Shown here piece after piece: positions 1 to 7,812 of a stretch of DNA of 64,000 nt. Positions within the stretch are counted from its first letter, which is position 1, and each line of letters begins with the position of its first letter. Where the stretch lies: positions 1,116,001-1,180,000 of the forward strand of contig NZ_AHWA01000004.1 in the NCBI RefSeq assembly GCF_000247645.1. Reading direction: 5' to 3'. The position numbers and the translations under genes are program-made. The notes beneath the pieces are model-generated. The model was given only the letters and a program-made list of their open reading frames with translations. It was not told the DNA's origin and searched no databases. This stretch comes from Salinibacterium sp. PAMC 21357. Its GTDB lineage: Bacteria; Actinomycetota; Actinomycetes; Actinomycetales; Microbacteriaceae.

Positions 1-11
1 CACTTTGCGCT

Positions 12-58
12 CGAAAGCCTCCGGCATCCACTATTTGGTGGGTGTGCGGAGGCTTTCG
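12..58. terminator. Inverted repeat over the 3' end of the SDR gene
   Basis: A perfect 12-base inverted repeat (arms 12-23 and 47-58, CGAAAGCCTCCG and its complement) with a 23-base loop. The loop holds the stop codon of the minus-strand SDR gene and the inner arm covers its last codons. There is no T-tract, so it is a possible factor-independent terminator or mRNA 3' stabiliser, not a proven one. Confidence 0.4.
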
Positions 59-975
59 TAGTTAACGCCGGTGAGGCGCTCTGATTCGGTCCACAATTTG
101 GCAGCGTCAATCTCAGAGTGCGAGGCGGGGTTCGATTCGACCAACACAGGGGCGCCACGGTACTCCTTGCGCCCAGAGGGGCCAAAGTAGTCGCCGCCGG
201 TGACGTTCGGGTCTGTCGCGGCACGCAGCGACGGCTGAGCGCCCTGCTTGGGGGTTTGGATGCCCAGAAAGACTAGTTTCTTTAGCGGACGCAGGTACCA
301 GCGGTCGAACATGTGGTCGGCAAGTCCAGTGCCTGCGGTTCCCGGATGCGCGGCTACCGCCATTGCGTCTACTCCTGCAGCCTCGAAACGGCGTTGCAGC
401 TCGTAGGTAAACAGCAAGTTGGCAAGCTTTGAGCGGCCGTAGGCAGCGCGGGGTGTGTATGAGCCGTTCTGAAACATCAGATTGCCAAACTCCATGAATC
501 CCCAGCGGTGTGCCACGCTCGAGAGGCTCACGACGCGGGCGCCTGGAGTGGCAGCAATGACGTCGAGGAGGCGTCCGGTGAGAGCAAAGTGTCCGAGGTG
601 GTTGGTGCCGAGCTGGGATTCGAAACCGTCGATCGTGAGCTGCGCATCCGTCATCATGATTCCGGCATTGTTGATCAGCAGATCGAGTCGAGAGTGTTTG
701 CTGTGAAATTCGTCACTGAATCGACGGATCGATTCGAGATCGGCCAGATCGAGGAGCATCGTTTCGAGTGAAACCTCGCCAAGTTCGCCCAGAAGTCGGG
801 TCGCCGCCGTCTCGGCTTTGGCTGCCGAGCGCATTGTCATCACTACGTGGGCGCCAGCTTTGAGCAGCGCGCGGCTCGTCTCGAAGCCCAATCCGGAGTT
901 TGCCCCGGTAACGATCGCTACTGTGCCGGTGAGGTCTCCGATGTCGGATTCAGACCAGTCGCTGCGAGCGTTCAT
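31..975 (-). CDS. Short-chain dehydrogenase/reductase (SDR), 314 aa
   Basis: NAD(P)-dependent oxidoreductase of the SDR superfamily, cytoplasmic; substrate unknown. Visible features are the cofactor motif TGANSGLG at about residues 23-30, the NNAG motif after the fourth strand, a catalytic serine in VVSLSSVAH and the YxxxK pair in AAYGRSK. The length of about 310 residues and the overall pattern match the retinol-dehydrogenase/WW-oxidoreductase-like SDR group. The start at 975 is preferred over one 17 codons upstream because AAGGA lies just before it. It diverges from the aminotransferase gene at 1237 with a 261-base spacer. Confidence 0.85.
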   Translation of the reverse strand: MNARSDWSESDIGDLTGTVAIVTGANSGLGFETSRALLKAGAHVVMTMRSAAKAETAATRLLGELGEVSLETMLLDLADLESIRRFSDEFHSKHSRLDLLINNAGIMMTDAQLTIDGFESQLGTNHLGHFALTGRLLDVIAATPGARVVSLSSVAHRWGFMEFGNLMFQNGSYTPRAAYGRSKLANLLFTYELQRRFEAAGVDAMAVAAHPGTAGTGLADHMFDRWYLRPLKKLVFLGIQTPKQGAQPSLRAATDPNVTGGDYFGPSGRKEYRGAPVLVESNPASHSEIDAAKLWTESERLTGVNYESLRTPTK

Positions 976-1236
976 AAGAGTCCTTCTTTTCGGGTCGGGG
1001 TAGCGGCAGTTGTGGAGCGTCCGCACCTTTTTCGGGAGGGGAACTTTCGCGCTTTTCTGAGGTCGCTAGGGCACTGCGAGTACTTACATTCCAGCATGAA
1101 TTGCTATGGATCACATTTGAAGCAGTTCGGAGCCACCTCCCGCACGGATTGCCCGCGTCATTTCGCGATGATCGCTCAGTTTCGGGTCGCAACCACGGAA
1201 CGCCTATTGTTTAAAGTCAACCGAACGGGATTGCCC

Positions 1237-2541
1237 ATGACAACACAGCCAAACAACCTTGACCAGTGGTTCAACCACTACGCAGACCGGGCCTCTGGGC
1301 TTGCGGCCTCCGAAGTTCGAGCGTTGTTCGCCGTGGCTTCACGCCCCGAAGTTGTTTCCCTGGCTGGCGGCATGCCGTATGTCTCAGCACTACCCCAAGA
1401 TCTCATCACCGAGTCAATTGACCGCGTGATGCGTGATCGCGGTCCCGCGGCCCTGCAGTACGGGTCGGGCCAGGGGTTGCCTGCCCTTCGCGAGCAGATC
1501 CTCGAGGTCATGGCCCTTGAGGGCATTCGTGCCAGCGTGGATGACGTCGTTGTCACCACCGGCTCGCAGCATGCTCTTGAGCTCGTAACGAAGCTGTTTA
1601 TCAACCCCGGCGATGTCGTCATCGCTGAAGGTCCGAGCTACGTCACCGCAATGGTGGTCTTCAAGTCTTTTCAGGCTGAGATTTCCCACGTTGAGATGGA
1701 TGAATTCGGGCTAGTTCCTGACTCTCTCCGGGCCCATATCGCCTCACTTCGCGCTGCCGGCAAAACGATTAAATTTCTGTACACCGTTCCGACCTTCAGT
1801 AATCCTGCGGGAGTGACACTCAGCTGGGAACGTCGGCTCGAGGTGCTCGAAATTGCCCGGGAGAACGGCATTTTGGTCCTTGAAGACAACCCATACGGGC
1901 TGTTGTACTTCGATGGGCCTCCACCGCATGCGATGCGCTCGGTCGAAGAGGAGGGTGTCATCTATCTCGGCACGTTCTCAAAGACGCTCGCTCCAGGATT
2001 TCGGGTTGGTTGGGTGCTTGCGCCTCACGCCATCCGAGAGAAACTCATTTTGGCGAACGAGGCTGCGGTGCTGTCGCCAAGTTCGTTTACGCAGAACATC
2101 ATTAGTGAGTACATGAATGTCGCCGACTGGAAGGGTCAGATCGACACCTTCCGCGGTGTCTATCGCGAGCGTCGCGATGCCATGCTCGATGCGCTCGATG
2201 ACTACCTGCCTGACCTGGAATGGACAGTGCCCAATGGCGGCTTCTATATCTGGGTCACGTTGCCACCAAACCTCGATTCCAAGGCAATGCTGCCCCGCGC
2301 GGTCAAGGAATTGGTCGCCTACACGCCCGGAACTGCCTTCTTCGCCGACGGAAACGGGCGTAGCAACATGCGGCTGTCGTTCTGCTATCCGACCCCTGAT
2401 TTCATCCGCGAAGGCATCCGTCGATTGTCTACCGTGATTAATGGCGAGCTCGAATTGCTCAATACTTTCTCGCAGACGGCACCGCTAACGATTGCGCCTC
2501 CCGCGTCGTCGATGATCAACCCTCCCGCCAATCTCAGCTAG
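1237..2541 (+). CDS. PLP-dependent aminotransferase, class I/II, 434 aa
   Basis: Fold-type I pyridoxal-phosphate aminotransferase resembling 2-aminoadipate/aromatic aminotransferases and the catalytic half of MocR proteins, but with no N-terminal GntR domain. The probable PLP lysine lies in SKTLAPGFRVGW, with the glycine-rich segment YGSGQGLPALRE and the substrate-carboxylate arginine region NMRLSF near the C terminus. The frame is open upstream to 847, but family similarity begins at the ATG at 1237. The next gene, an ATP-grasp ligase, starts 6 bases after its stop, so the two are probably co-transcribed. The amino acid substrate is not evident. Confidence 0.85.
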   Translation: MTTQPNNLDQWFNHYADRASGLAASEVRALFAVASRPEVVSLAGGMPYVSALPQDLITESIDRVMRDRGPAALQYGSGQGLPALREQILEVMALEGIRASVDDVVVTTGSQHALELVTKLFINPGDVVIAEGPSYVTAMVVFKSFQAEISHVEMDEFGLVPDSLRAHIASLRAAGKTIKFLYTVPTFSNPAGVTLSWERRLEVLEIARENGILVLEDNPYGLLYFDGPPPHAMRSVEEEGVIYLGTFSKTLAPGFRVGWVLAPHAIREKLILANEAAVLSPSSFTQNIISEYMNVADWKGQIDTFRGVYRERRDAMLDALDDYLPDLEWTVPNGGFYIWVTLPPNLDSKAMLPRAVKELVAYTPGTAFFADGNGRSNMRLSFCYPTPDFIREGIRRLSTVINGELELLNTFSQTAPLTIAPPASSMINPPANLS

Positions 2542-2547
2542 GACACC

Positions 2548-3501
2548 ATGAACGCTTCACCCACTCGCGTACTTGTTCTCGCCGGCGGAATCTCCCACGA
2601 GCGTGACGTTTCGCTCCGTTCAGGGCGACGCGTGGCCGATGGTTTGCGCGCTCAAGGCAAACATGTCGAACTTCGGGATCCGGATGCAAGCTTGCTTCCG
2701 TATTTGCGCGACAGTAAGCCAGACGTGGTGTGGCCTGCACTGCATGGCGCAAGTGGCGAAGATGGTGCTTTGCGCGGCCTGCTCGACCTCATTGGGATTC
2801 CCTACGTTGGATCGCGTGCCAACGCAGCACGCCTGGCGTGGGATAAGCCGACCGCCAAAGCTCTTGTGTCTCGGGTTGGTGTGCACACGCCGCTCTCAAT
2901 CGCGTTGTCGCGGGATTCGTTCCGCGAACTGGGAGCCCACAGCATTCTGGATGAACTTGCTGATGAGCTATCGGGGGAGCTGGTCGTCAAGCCAGCTCAG
3001 GGCGGATCGGCCCAAGGTGTCTCGATTGTCACCGACCGTTCAGACCTCCCCAGTGCGATGGTGAACGCGTACAACTATTGCGATGTTGCACTTATCGAAC
3101 AGCGCATTACCGGTGTTGAAATTGCGATCGGCATACTCGATAGCGGCATGGGCCCTGTCGCGTTGCCCGCAGTGGAGATCGCGCCTGTGGCCGGTGCTTA
3201 CACTTTTGAGGCTCGTTATAATGCTGGTCAGACCCTCTTTTACACTCCGGCCCGCATCGCCGCGAAAGAAGCAGAACGTGCAGCAGAGGCCGCGTTGGCT
3301 GCTCATTCCCAGCTCGGGCTGCGCCACCTTTCCCGCGTAGATATGATCGTGGATGGCGCGGGAACGCCATGGTTCCTCGAAGCAAATGTGCTTCCCGGAC
3401 TCACCGAAACATCAATCTTGCCTCAGGCGCTTGTTGCCGCCGGCCACGATTTGGGTTGGGTCTATGCCGCTCTCGCCGAATCCGCGATCGAAGGCCCGTA
3501 A
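2548..3501 (+). CDS. D-alanine--D-alanine ligase family (ATP-grasp), 317 aa
   Basis: ATP-grasp carboxylate-amine ligase related to D-Ala-D-Ala ligase, which joins two D-alanines for peptidoglycan precursors. The N-terminal segment LAGGISHERDVSLRSGR is the Ddl signature, HGASGEDG is the second family motif, and the C-terminal EANVLPGLTETSILP carries the metal-binding Asn and closing loop. At 317 residues it is nearer the short DdlB type than the roughly 370-residue actinobacterial Ddl. It could be the housekeeping enzyme or a paralogue making another dipeptide; its pairing with the aminotransferase upstream leaves this open. Confidence 0.8.
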   Translation: MNASPTRVLVLAGGISHERDVSLRSGRRVADGLRAQGKHVELRDPDASLLPYLRDSKPDVVWPALHGASGEDGALRGLLDLIGIPYVGSRANAARLAWDKPTAKALVSRVGVHTPLSIALSRDSFRELGAHSILDELADELSGELVVKPAQGGSAQGVSIVTDRSDLPSAMVNAYNYCDVALIEQRITGVEIAIGILDSGMGPVALPAVEIAPVAGAYTFEARYNAGQTLFYTPARIAAKEAERAAEAALAAHSQLGLRHLSRVDMIVDGAGTPWFLEANVLPGLTETSILPQALVAAGHDLGWVYAALAESAIEGP

Positions 3502-3905
3502 CTCTCCGACGACATTTCACGGGTTGGAGTGGCCGGCTTTGGCCTCCTGGTCGACACCCCTGCGAGAACAATCTCGTCTCTTCGTCGCTCCGAGATGACC
3601 AGCGATACTGGGCCATCCACAGGCTCTTCCCAACAACAGGAGCCTCGGATGGCTGCCGTTAAAACGAGAGCCGTTGACGGCACCTTTTCCATGGAAAACG
3701 CCAGTTTTAGCCCATTTCTTCACTCGGCTGTCGAAAAACCCGAGAATGAAAGTGTCCGCTCGCTCTGGACACCGCTGCTAGACGACTGATCCATGCTTAT
3801 CGGCGCGGTGCAGCATCGCGCTTGCGAGGGGGAGTGGCGGCTTCCGCGCACCTCGGTGCCGGCACATATTCGAGTCGCTTTTCGCCATCCATGCTCGACC
3901 GCTGC

Positions 3906-3921
3906 TGTTTCACGTGAAACA
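3906..3921. promoter_or_regulatory. parS: parS site 1 (perfect 16-mer)
   Basis: TGTTTCACGTGAAACA, the exact palindromic ParB-binding consensus known from Bacillus and actinobacteria. First of seven sites near parAB. Confidence 0.95.
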
Positions 3922-3971
3922 TGTCATACCGCGCGGGTCAGAGATTCGCCAACATCACATGGCAGCCTCAG

Positions 3972-3987
3972 CGTTTCACGTGAAACC
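3972..3987. promoter_or_regulatory. parS: parS site 2
   Basis: CGTTTCACGTGAAACC: the 14-base palindromic core is perfect and only the outermost bases differ from consensus. It lies 66 bases from site 1. Confidence 0.92.
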
Positions 3988-4038
3988 TACGGACCGCCGC
4001 GATGCCGTCGTCGCAATCCTCGCCTGTTCGGACCTCGA

Positions 4039-4054
4039 TGTTTCACGTGAAACT
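4039..4054. promoter_or_regulatory. parS: parS site 3
   Basis: TGTTTCACGTGAAACT: perfect core with one outer mismatch. It lies 67 bases from site 2, so sites 1-3 are evenly spaced. Confidence 0.92.
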
Positions 4055-4496
4055 ACATTCGCGCAAGAGCTACGTGCAGTGCGCGAGACAGGAACCGGAA
4101 TCCGCTGAAAAAGGTGCCCGCGCACAACCGACAGCGACAACGCGCGCCGCGTAACCCCAGCTTACGGAATCTTGGCTCAGATTGCCCTAGTGAGAACGCC
4201 TTGCTAGGGGATAGCTTATTCCGGATCCCCGGATTGAGGCTCCTACCTCGGAATATCCGGAGTGTAGATCGGGACTAACTTCGTGCTACTCGTCGTTTTC
4301 AGACGGCAGCGCCGCACTCGATGAGTCGGCTCACAGTCTTCAAGTGTGCTCGCTCGCACCTCAGAAGCTCTTCTTCATTGGGGACACCGCCACCCAATGA
4401 GAATATTGGGAACGTCTTGGAACGGGGAGTGTCGGAGCGCGCGCAACGCTAGCGATAGTCGGATTGAACCTCAAGCCGACTGTGAGTGAGTTCCTA

Positions 4497-4547
4497 CTCA
4501 CGGCTCACGGCTCACGGCTCTCAGAACTCAGAACTCAGAACTCAGAA
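4497..4547 (+). repeat. Two adjoining 7-base tandem repeats
   Basis: Three copies of CTCACGG plus a partial one (4497-4520) are followed directly by three copies of TCAGAAC plus a partial one (from 4521). They sit in the non-coding parS spacer just before site 4. They are simple sequence repeats, probably from replication slippage; no function is evident. Confidence 0.85.
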
Positions 4548-4559
4548 AAATCTAGCTGA

Positions 4560-4575
4560 TGTTTCACGTGAAACG
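4560..4575. promoter_or_regulatory. parS: parS site 4
   Basis: TGTTTCACGTGAAACG: perfect 14-base core at 4561-4574, immediately after the tandem-repeat block and downstream of parB. Confidence 0.92.
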
Positions 4576-4624
4576 GCAGAGAGGAGATTGTTCGTCCCGT
4601 CGACCCTTCTCAAGCCAGCGGACT

Positions 4625-4640
4625 AGTTTCACGTGAAACA
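4625..4640. promoter_or_regulatory. parS: parS site 5
   Basis: AGTTTCACGTGAAACA: perfect core, 65 bases from site 4, in the 3' flank of parB. Confidence 0.92.
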
Positions 4641-4697
4641 TGGGTCCCAGCATTTGACGCTGGCGCTTCGGAGCGGCGTGCGCGTACAGATTCGAGG

Positions 4698-5648
4698 CTA
4701 GCGATTGAAGCCTGTGTCGCCGAGCTCTTCGAGAATACGATTCAAATCGGCAACAGTCGCGAAGTCGATAATAACCTGACCCTTGCTTGCGCCGAGCGAC
4801 ACCTTGACGCGGGTGTTGAGACGATCAGCCAAACGCTCGGCGATTTCGTCGAGAGGCCCCTGCTTCTTGCCACGCGAAGGTTTTACCCTCGCCGGTTTCG
4901 TCGAGAGGGAGCCGGCTGCAGCCTCAGCCGAGCGTACAGAAAGCTCCTCATTGACGATTTTGTCAGCCAAACGCTCCATTCCTTCGGCGTCAGGAAGCGA
5001 TAGGAGCGCTCGAGCGTGCCCAGCGGTCAGAACTCCAGCCGCTACGCGGCGCTGAACGCTTTCTGGAAGGCGCAAAAGGCGCAATGTGTTCGTAATTTGG
5101 GGTCGAGAACGCCCGATTCGCTCCGCAAGCTGCTCTTGGGTGATTCCAAAGTCAGCCAGAAGCTGCTGATAGGCCGACGCTTCCTCGAGCGGGTTGAGGT
5201 TCGCGCGGTGAAGGTTCTCCAAAAGAGCATCACGCAGCATGTCCTCATCAGCAGTGCTCTTGATCACCGCGGGGATCGTTGCGAGCCCTAAGTGCTTACT
5301 CGCACGCAACCGACGCTCACCCATAATGAGCTCATACTGCGGCTCACCATCAGCAGCACCCGCTAGAGGCCGAACAACGATGGGCTGGAGAACACCGATC
5401 TCGCGAATAGAGACTATGAGCTCTGAGAGCTCTTCTTCGCGAAACTCGGTTCGAGGTTGACGCGAGTTCGGCACGATGTCGAGGGGGGAGAGGCTTGCGA
5501 GTCGCGCGCCTGGAACCGAACGCAGTTTGTCAGTCGAGATCTCTCCACCAGGGAAAAACACGTCGACGGGACGCTCGGCGTTTTCGTCCGACGCCGGGAT
5601 AAGCGCGCCGATGCCGCGGCCAAGTCCGGTGCGTTTTGGTGCTGCCAT
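4698..5648 (-). CDS. parB: Chromosome partitioning protein ParB, 316 aa
   Basis: Binds parS and spreads along DNA as a CTP-dependent clamp to build the partition complex that ParA moves. Visible are the N-terminal segment GLGRGIGALI (ParA-contact region), the CTP-binding GERRLRA (GxxRxxA) motif, the parS-recognising helix-turn-helix around FGITQEQLAERIGRSRPQITNTLRLL, and a C-terminal dimerisation domain after a basic linker. Length is usual for Spo0J/ParB. Its ATG overlaps the parA stop (TAATG), indicating translational coupling. Seven parS sites flank and invade the operon, so ParB probably also affects local transcription. Confidence 0.97.
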   Translation of the reverse strand: MAAPKRTGLGRGIGALIPASDENAERPVDVFFPGGEISTDKLRSVPGARLASLSPLDIVPNSRQPRTEFREEELSELIVSIREIGVLQPIVVRPLAGAADGEPQYELIMGERRLRASKHLGLATIPAVIKSTADEDMLRDALLENLHRANLNPLEEASAYQQLLADFGITQEQLAERIGRSRPQITNTLRLLRLPESVQRRVAAGVLTAGHARALLSLPDAEGMERLADKIVNEELSVRSAEAAAGSLSTKPARVKPSRGKKQGPLDEIAERLADRLNTRVKVSLGASKGQVIIDFATVADLNRILEELGDTGFNR

Positions 5649-6565
5649 TATTGGGGTGCTCCTCGGTGTGCGATTTCCGCGGCCGCTTCCAGATAGGAAA
5701 GCGAGCCCGGAGAATTCTGGTCATAGCTGATAACAGTCTGCCCGTAGCTGGGGGCCTCAGAAATCCGTACAGAACGAGGAATCACCGTGGTCAAAACCTG
5801 CTTGGGAAAGTGTTCGCGCACATCGTCGACCACTTGATTAGCAAGATTGGTTCGAGAGTCGTACATCGTCATAAGGATGGTCGAGACTCGAAGCTTTGGG
5901 TTGAGGTGGCGCTCAATGAGTTTGATGTTGTTAAGCAACTGGCTCAAACCTTCAAGAGCGTAATACTCACATTGAATAGGGATCAAAACTTCTTGCGCGG
6001 CGACGAAAGCGTTAATCGTAAGAAGACCGAGGGACGGCGGGCAGTCGATGAAGACATAGTGATAGGCGTCAGGGGAATCCTGAAGAAACTGATCAAGAGA
6101 AGAACGTAACCGTTGCTCGCGCGCGACCAACGAGACAAGCTCGATCTCGGCGCCGGCAAGGTGGATCGTCGCTGGTACGCAGTACAGTGCCTCAAATTCC
6201 GGGCTCTTCTGTATTACATCTGCCATCGGGACATCATTAATAATGACGTCATAGACGCTTGGTGTTTCAGAACGATGCTCCACACCGAGCGCAGTCGACG
6301 CGTTTCCTTGAGGATCTAGGTCAATGACGAGAACACGAGCTCCCGTTCGAGCTAGAGCCGCTGCGAGATTCACCGTAGAAGTAGTCTTTCCGACACCACC
6401 CTTTTGGTTTGCAACCGTGAAGACACGTGTTCGATCGGGGAGGGGGAGCGTGGCTGAGGCCACAGCCTTGCGCCGGCGCGTCAGTTCTGCGATCTCCCGC
6501 GCAAGCGGCGTGGTCTGGTCGAACGATTTTGACTGTTCGGTGACTTCGCGTTCGGGATGTTTCAC
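5648..6565 (-). CDS. parA: Chromosome partitioning ATPase ParA, 305 aa
   Basis: Walker-type ATPase that segregates the origin region with ParB. The deviant Walker A motif KGGVGKTTSTVNL follows a roughly 50-residue N-terminal extension; the Walker A' region LVIDLDPQGN and the Walker B region VFIDCPPSLG are also clear. The best start is a GTG at 6565 that lies inside parS site 6, with only a weak purine stretch upstream; no ATG precedes it in frame. It ends in a TAATG overlap with parB. Its neighbour upstream is rsmG, 66 bases away. Confidence 0.96.
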   Translation of the reverse strand: MKHPEREVTEQSKSFDQTTPLAREIAELTRRRKAVASATLPLPDRTRVFTVANQKGGVGKTTSTVNLAAALARTGARVLVIDLDPQGNASTALGVEHRSETPSVYDVIINDVPMADVIQKSPEFEALYCVPATIHLAGAEIELVSLVAREQRLRSSLDQFLQDSPDAYHYVFIDCPPSLGLLTINAFVAAQEVLIPIQCEYYALEGLSQLLNNIKLIERHLNPKLRVSTILMTMYDSRTNLANQVVDDVREHFPKQVLTTVIPRSVRISEAPSYGQTVISYDQNSPGSLSYLEAAAEIAHRGAPQ

Positions 6566-6573
6566 GTGAAACT
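6558..6573. promoter_or_regulatory. parS: parS site 6, covering the parA start codon
   Basis: TGTTTCACGTGAAACT with a perfect core at 6559-6572. The GTG start codon of parA (6565-6563, minus strand) is part of the central CACGTG, so ParB binding here would sit on the translation-initiation region of its own operon. Confidence 0.92.
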
Positions 6574-6631
6574 TTCTTTCTGGTGGCGCAAAAAAGGGGC
6601 AAGTAGAGTGACGGTCGAACTCGTGGCCGAA

Positions 6632-7267
6632 TCAGTACACTCTAGCCCGAAACACCCTAGTGATCTCTGGGGTTATTCCTTCACCTAGAACTAGCGACTC
6701 AACATCACGGAGCCCCGCCTTGCGAATCGCTTTAGATGCAGCTTCGATCTCTTCGTCGATGCGAGCACCCTTCATGAACACCATCTCTCCACCAGGAGCC
6801 AATAAATGTTCGGTGGTGGGGATCAGCTTTGAGAGAGCAGTTACCGCTCGCGCTGTCATCTGCGTCAAGGCTTCCGCGTACGGTGCATCCTGAGACCGGG
6901 ATCTATCAACGACAACGTTCGTTAAACCAAGTCTGGCGGCCTCAGCTTGCAGCCAGTCAACGCGACGTTCCATGGGTTCAATGAGTACGAAGTTCACATC
7001 GGGGCGCGCGATTGCCAAGACAATTCCCGGTAATCCCGCACCACTGCCAATATCGCCGACTAGTCCGGGCCTAAGCAGGGGAGCGACGAGCACACAGTTC
7101 ACAATATGGCGTGACCACAGTCGCGGAACCTCGAGAGGACCAATAAGTCCCAACTCTTCTCCACGAAGTGCAAGGCTATTTGTGTACTGCCGCGCGAGAT
7201 CGATGCGGTCGCCGAAAAGCACCGCGGCGATCTCAGGCTCGGACTCGAGCCCCAACTCTTCGGTCAA
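6632..7267 (-). CDS. rsmG: 16S rRNA (guanine527-N7)-methyltransferase RsmG, 211 aa
   Basis: S-adenosylmethionine-dependent methyltransferase of G527 in 16S rRNA (formerly gidB). The SAM-binding motif VGDIGSGAGLPGIVLA and the preceding LWSRHIVNC are diagnostic. The only usable start is TTG at 7267, one base after the core of parS site 7; no Shine-Dalgarno sequence fits because that site fills the space. It lies in the usual order jag-rsmG-parA-parB and is probably co-transcribed with jag. Confidence 0.94.
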   Translation of the reverse strand: MTEELGLESEPEIAAVLFGDRIDLARQYTNSLALRGEELGLIGPLEVPRLWSRHIVNCVLVAPLLRPGLVGDIGSGAGLPGIVLAIARPDVNFVLIEPMERRVDWLQAEAARLGLTNVVVDRSRSQDAPYAEALTQMTARAVTALSKLIPTTEHLLAPGGEMVFMKGARIDEEIEAASKAIRKAGLRDVESLVLGEGITPEITRVFRARVY

Positions 7268-7283
7268 TGTTTCACGTGAAACT
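7268..7283. promoter_or_regulatory. parS: parS site 7, between jag stop and rsmG start
   Basis: TGTTTCACGTGAAACT with a perfect core at 7269-7282. It overlaps the TAG stop of jag and abuts the TTG start of rsmG, so it occupies the whole intergenic junction. Confidence 0.92.
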
Positions 7284-7812
7284 ATGCGCGCGTGATGACG
7301 GTGTGACGGTCGCGGCCCTCGCCACTTGACTGAGATACGAAACCACGCTCAGCCACAACGTCATGAACAAGCTTGCGCTCGTAAGAGGACATGGGGGGGA
7401 GTGATGCAGAATCGGCACCGGCTTCAATCCGCTCGACGGCTGTGTCAACCAGCTTCGAGAGTTCCGCCGCACGAGCTTCACGCGATCCACCAATATCGAG
7501 GATAAGACGGGAGAAAGCACCAGTCTTGTTCTGGATCGCGATGCGGGTGAGCTCCTGAAGAGCGGTAACAGTATCGGGGCGAGACAACAACCGAAGGTTC
7601 GTGTCTTCACTCGACGTCACTGAGACGTAGGCGCGACCCGCACGGGCATCAATTTCAATATCGCCGTCAAGATCAGCGATATCGAGCAGCTCCTCGATAT
7701 AGTCCGCTGCGATATCGCCTTCTTCTTCCAACTGAGCAGAAGTGCGGTCTTCGCGATCGTCAACAGGAGTGGTCTCAACTGCTGCGGTGTCTGTGTCAGA
7801 AACGTTCGTCAT
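7282..7812 (-). CDS. jag: RNA-binding protein Jag/KhpB (KH-R3H), 176 aa
   Basis: Single-stranded nucleic acid-binding protein encoded next to yidC in most Gram-positive bacteria; KhpB homologues bind RNA and affect cell elongation. An acidic N-terminal tail of about 40 residues is followed by a KH-like domain (around RLILDIGGSREARAAEL) and a C-terminal R3H domain with the Arg-x3-His pair in YERKLVHDVVAERG. Its ATG overlaps the yidC stop (ATGA), so the two are translationally coupled. Confidence 0.94.
   Translation of the reverse strand: MTNVSDTDTAAVETTPVDDREDRTSAQLEEEGDIAADYIEELLDIADLDGDIEIDARAGRAYVSVTSSEDTNLRLLSRPDTVTALQELTRIAIQNKTGAFSRLILDIGGSREARAAELSKLVDTAVERIEAGADSASLPPMSSYERKLVHDVVAERGFVSQSSGEGRDRHTVITRA

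Larger units (their letters stand above)
3502..4697. other. Non-coding parS-rich spacer
   Basis: A 1.2-kb stretch between the ligase gene and the 3' end of parB. Short open frames exist on both strands, but none shows family resemblance or a convincing ribosome-binding site. It contains five parS sites and a block of 7-base tandem repeats, described separately. Its probable role is a partition-complex loading zone beside the origin. Confidence 0.7.

Noticed and set aside
847-1236. N-terminal extension of the aminotransferase reading frame by 130 residues
   Set aside because: The stretch overlaps the SDR gene and its promoter region, has no family resemblance and includes the divergent spacer; homology begins at 1237.
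3529-3789. 86-residue frame after the Ddl homologue
   Set aside because: No ribosome-binding site or family resemblance, and competing frames on both strands of similar length.
4497-4547. CRISPR array
   Set aside because: Repeats are 7 bases and contiguous, with no spacers; no cas genes anywhere.
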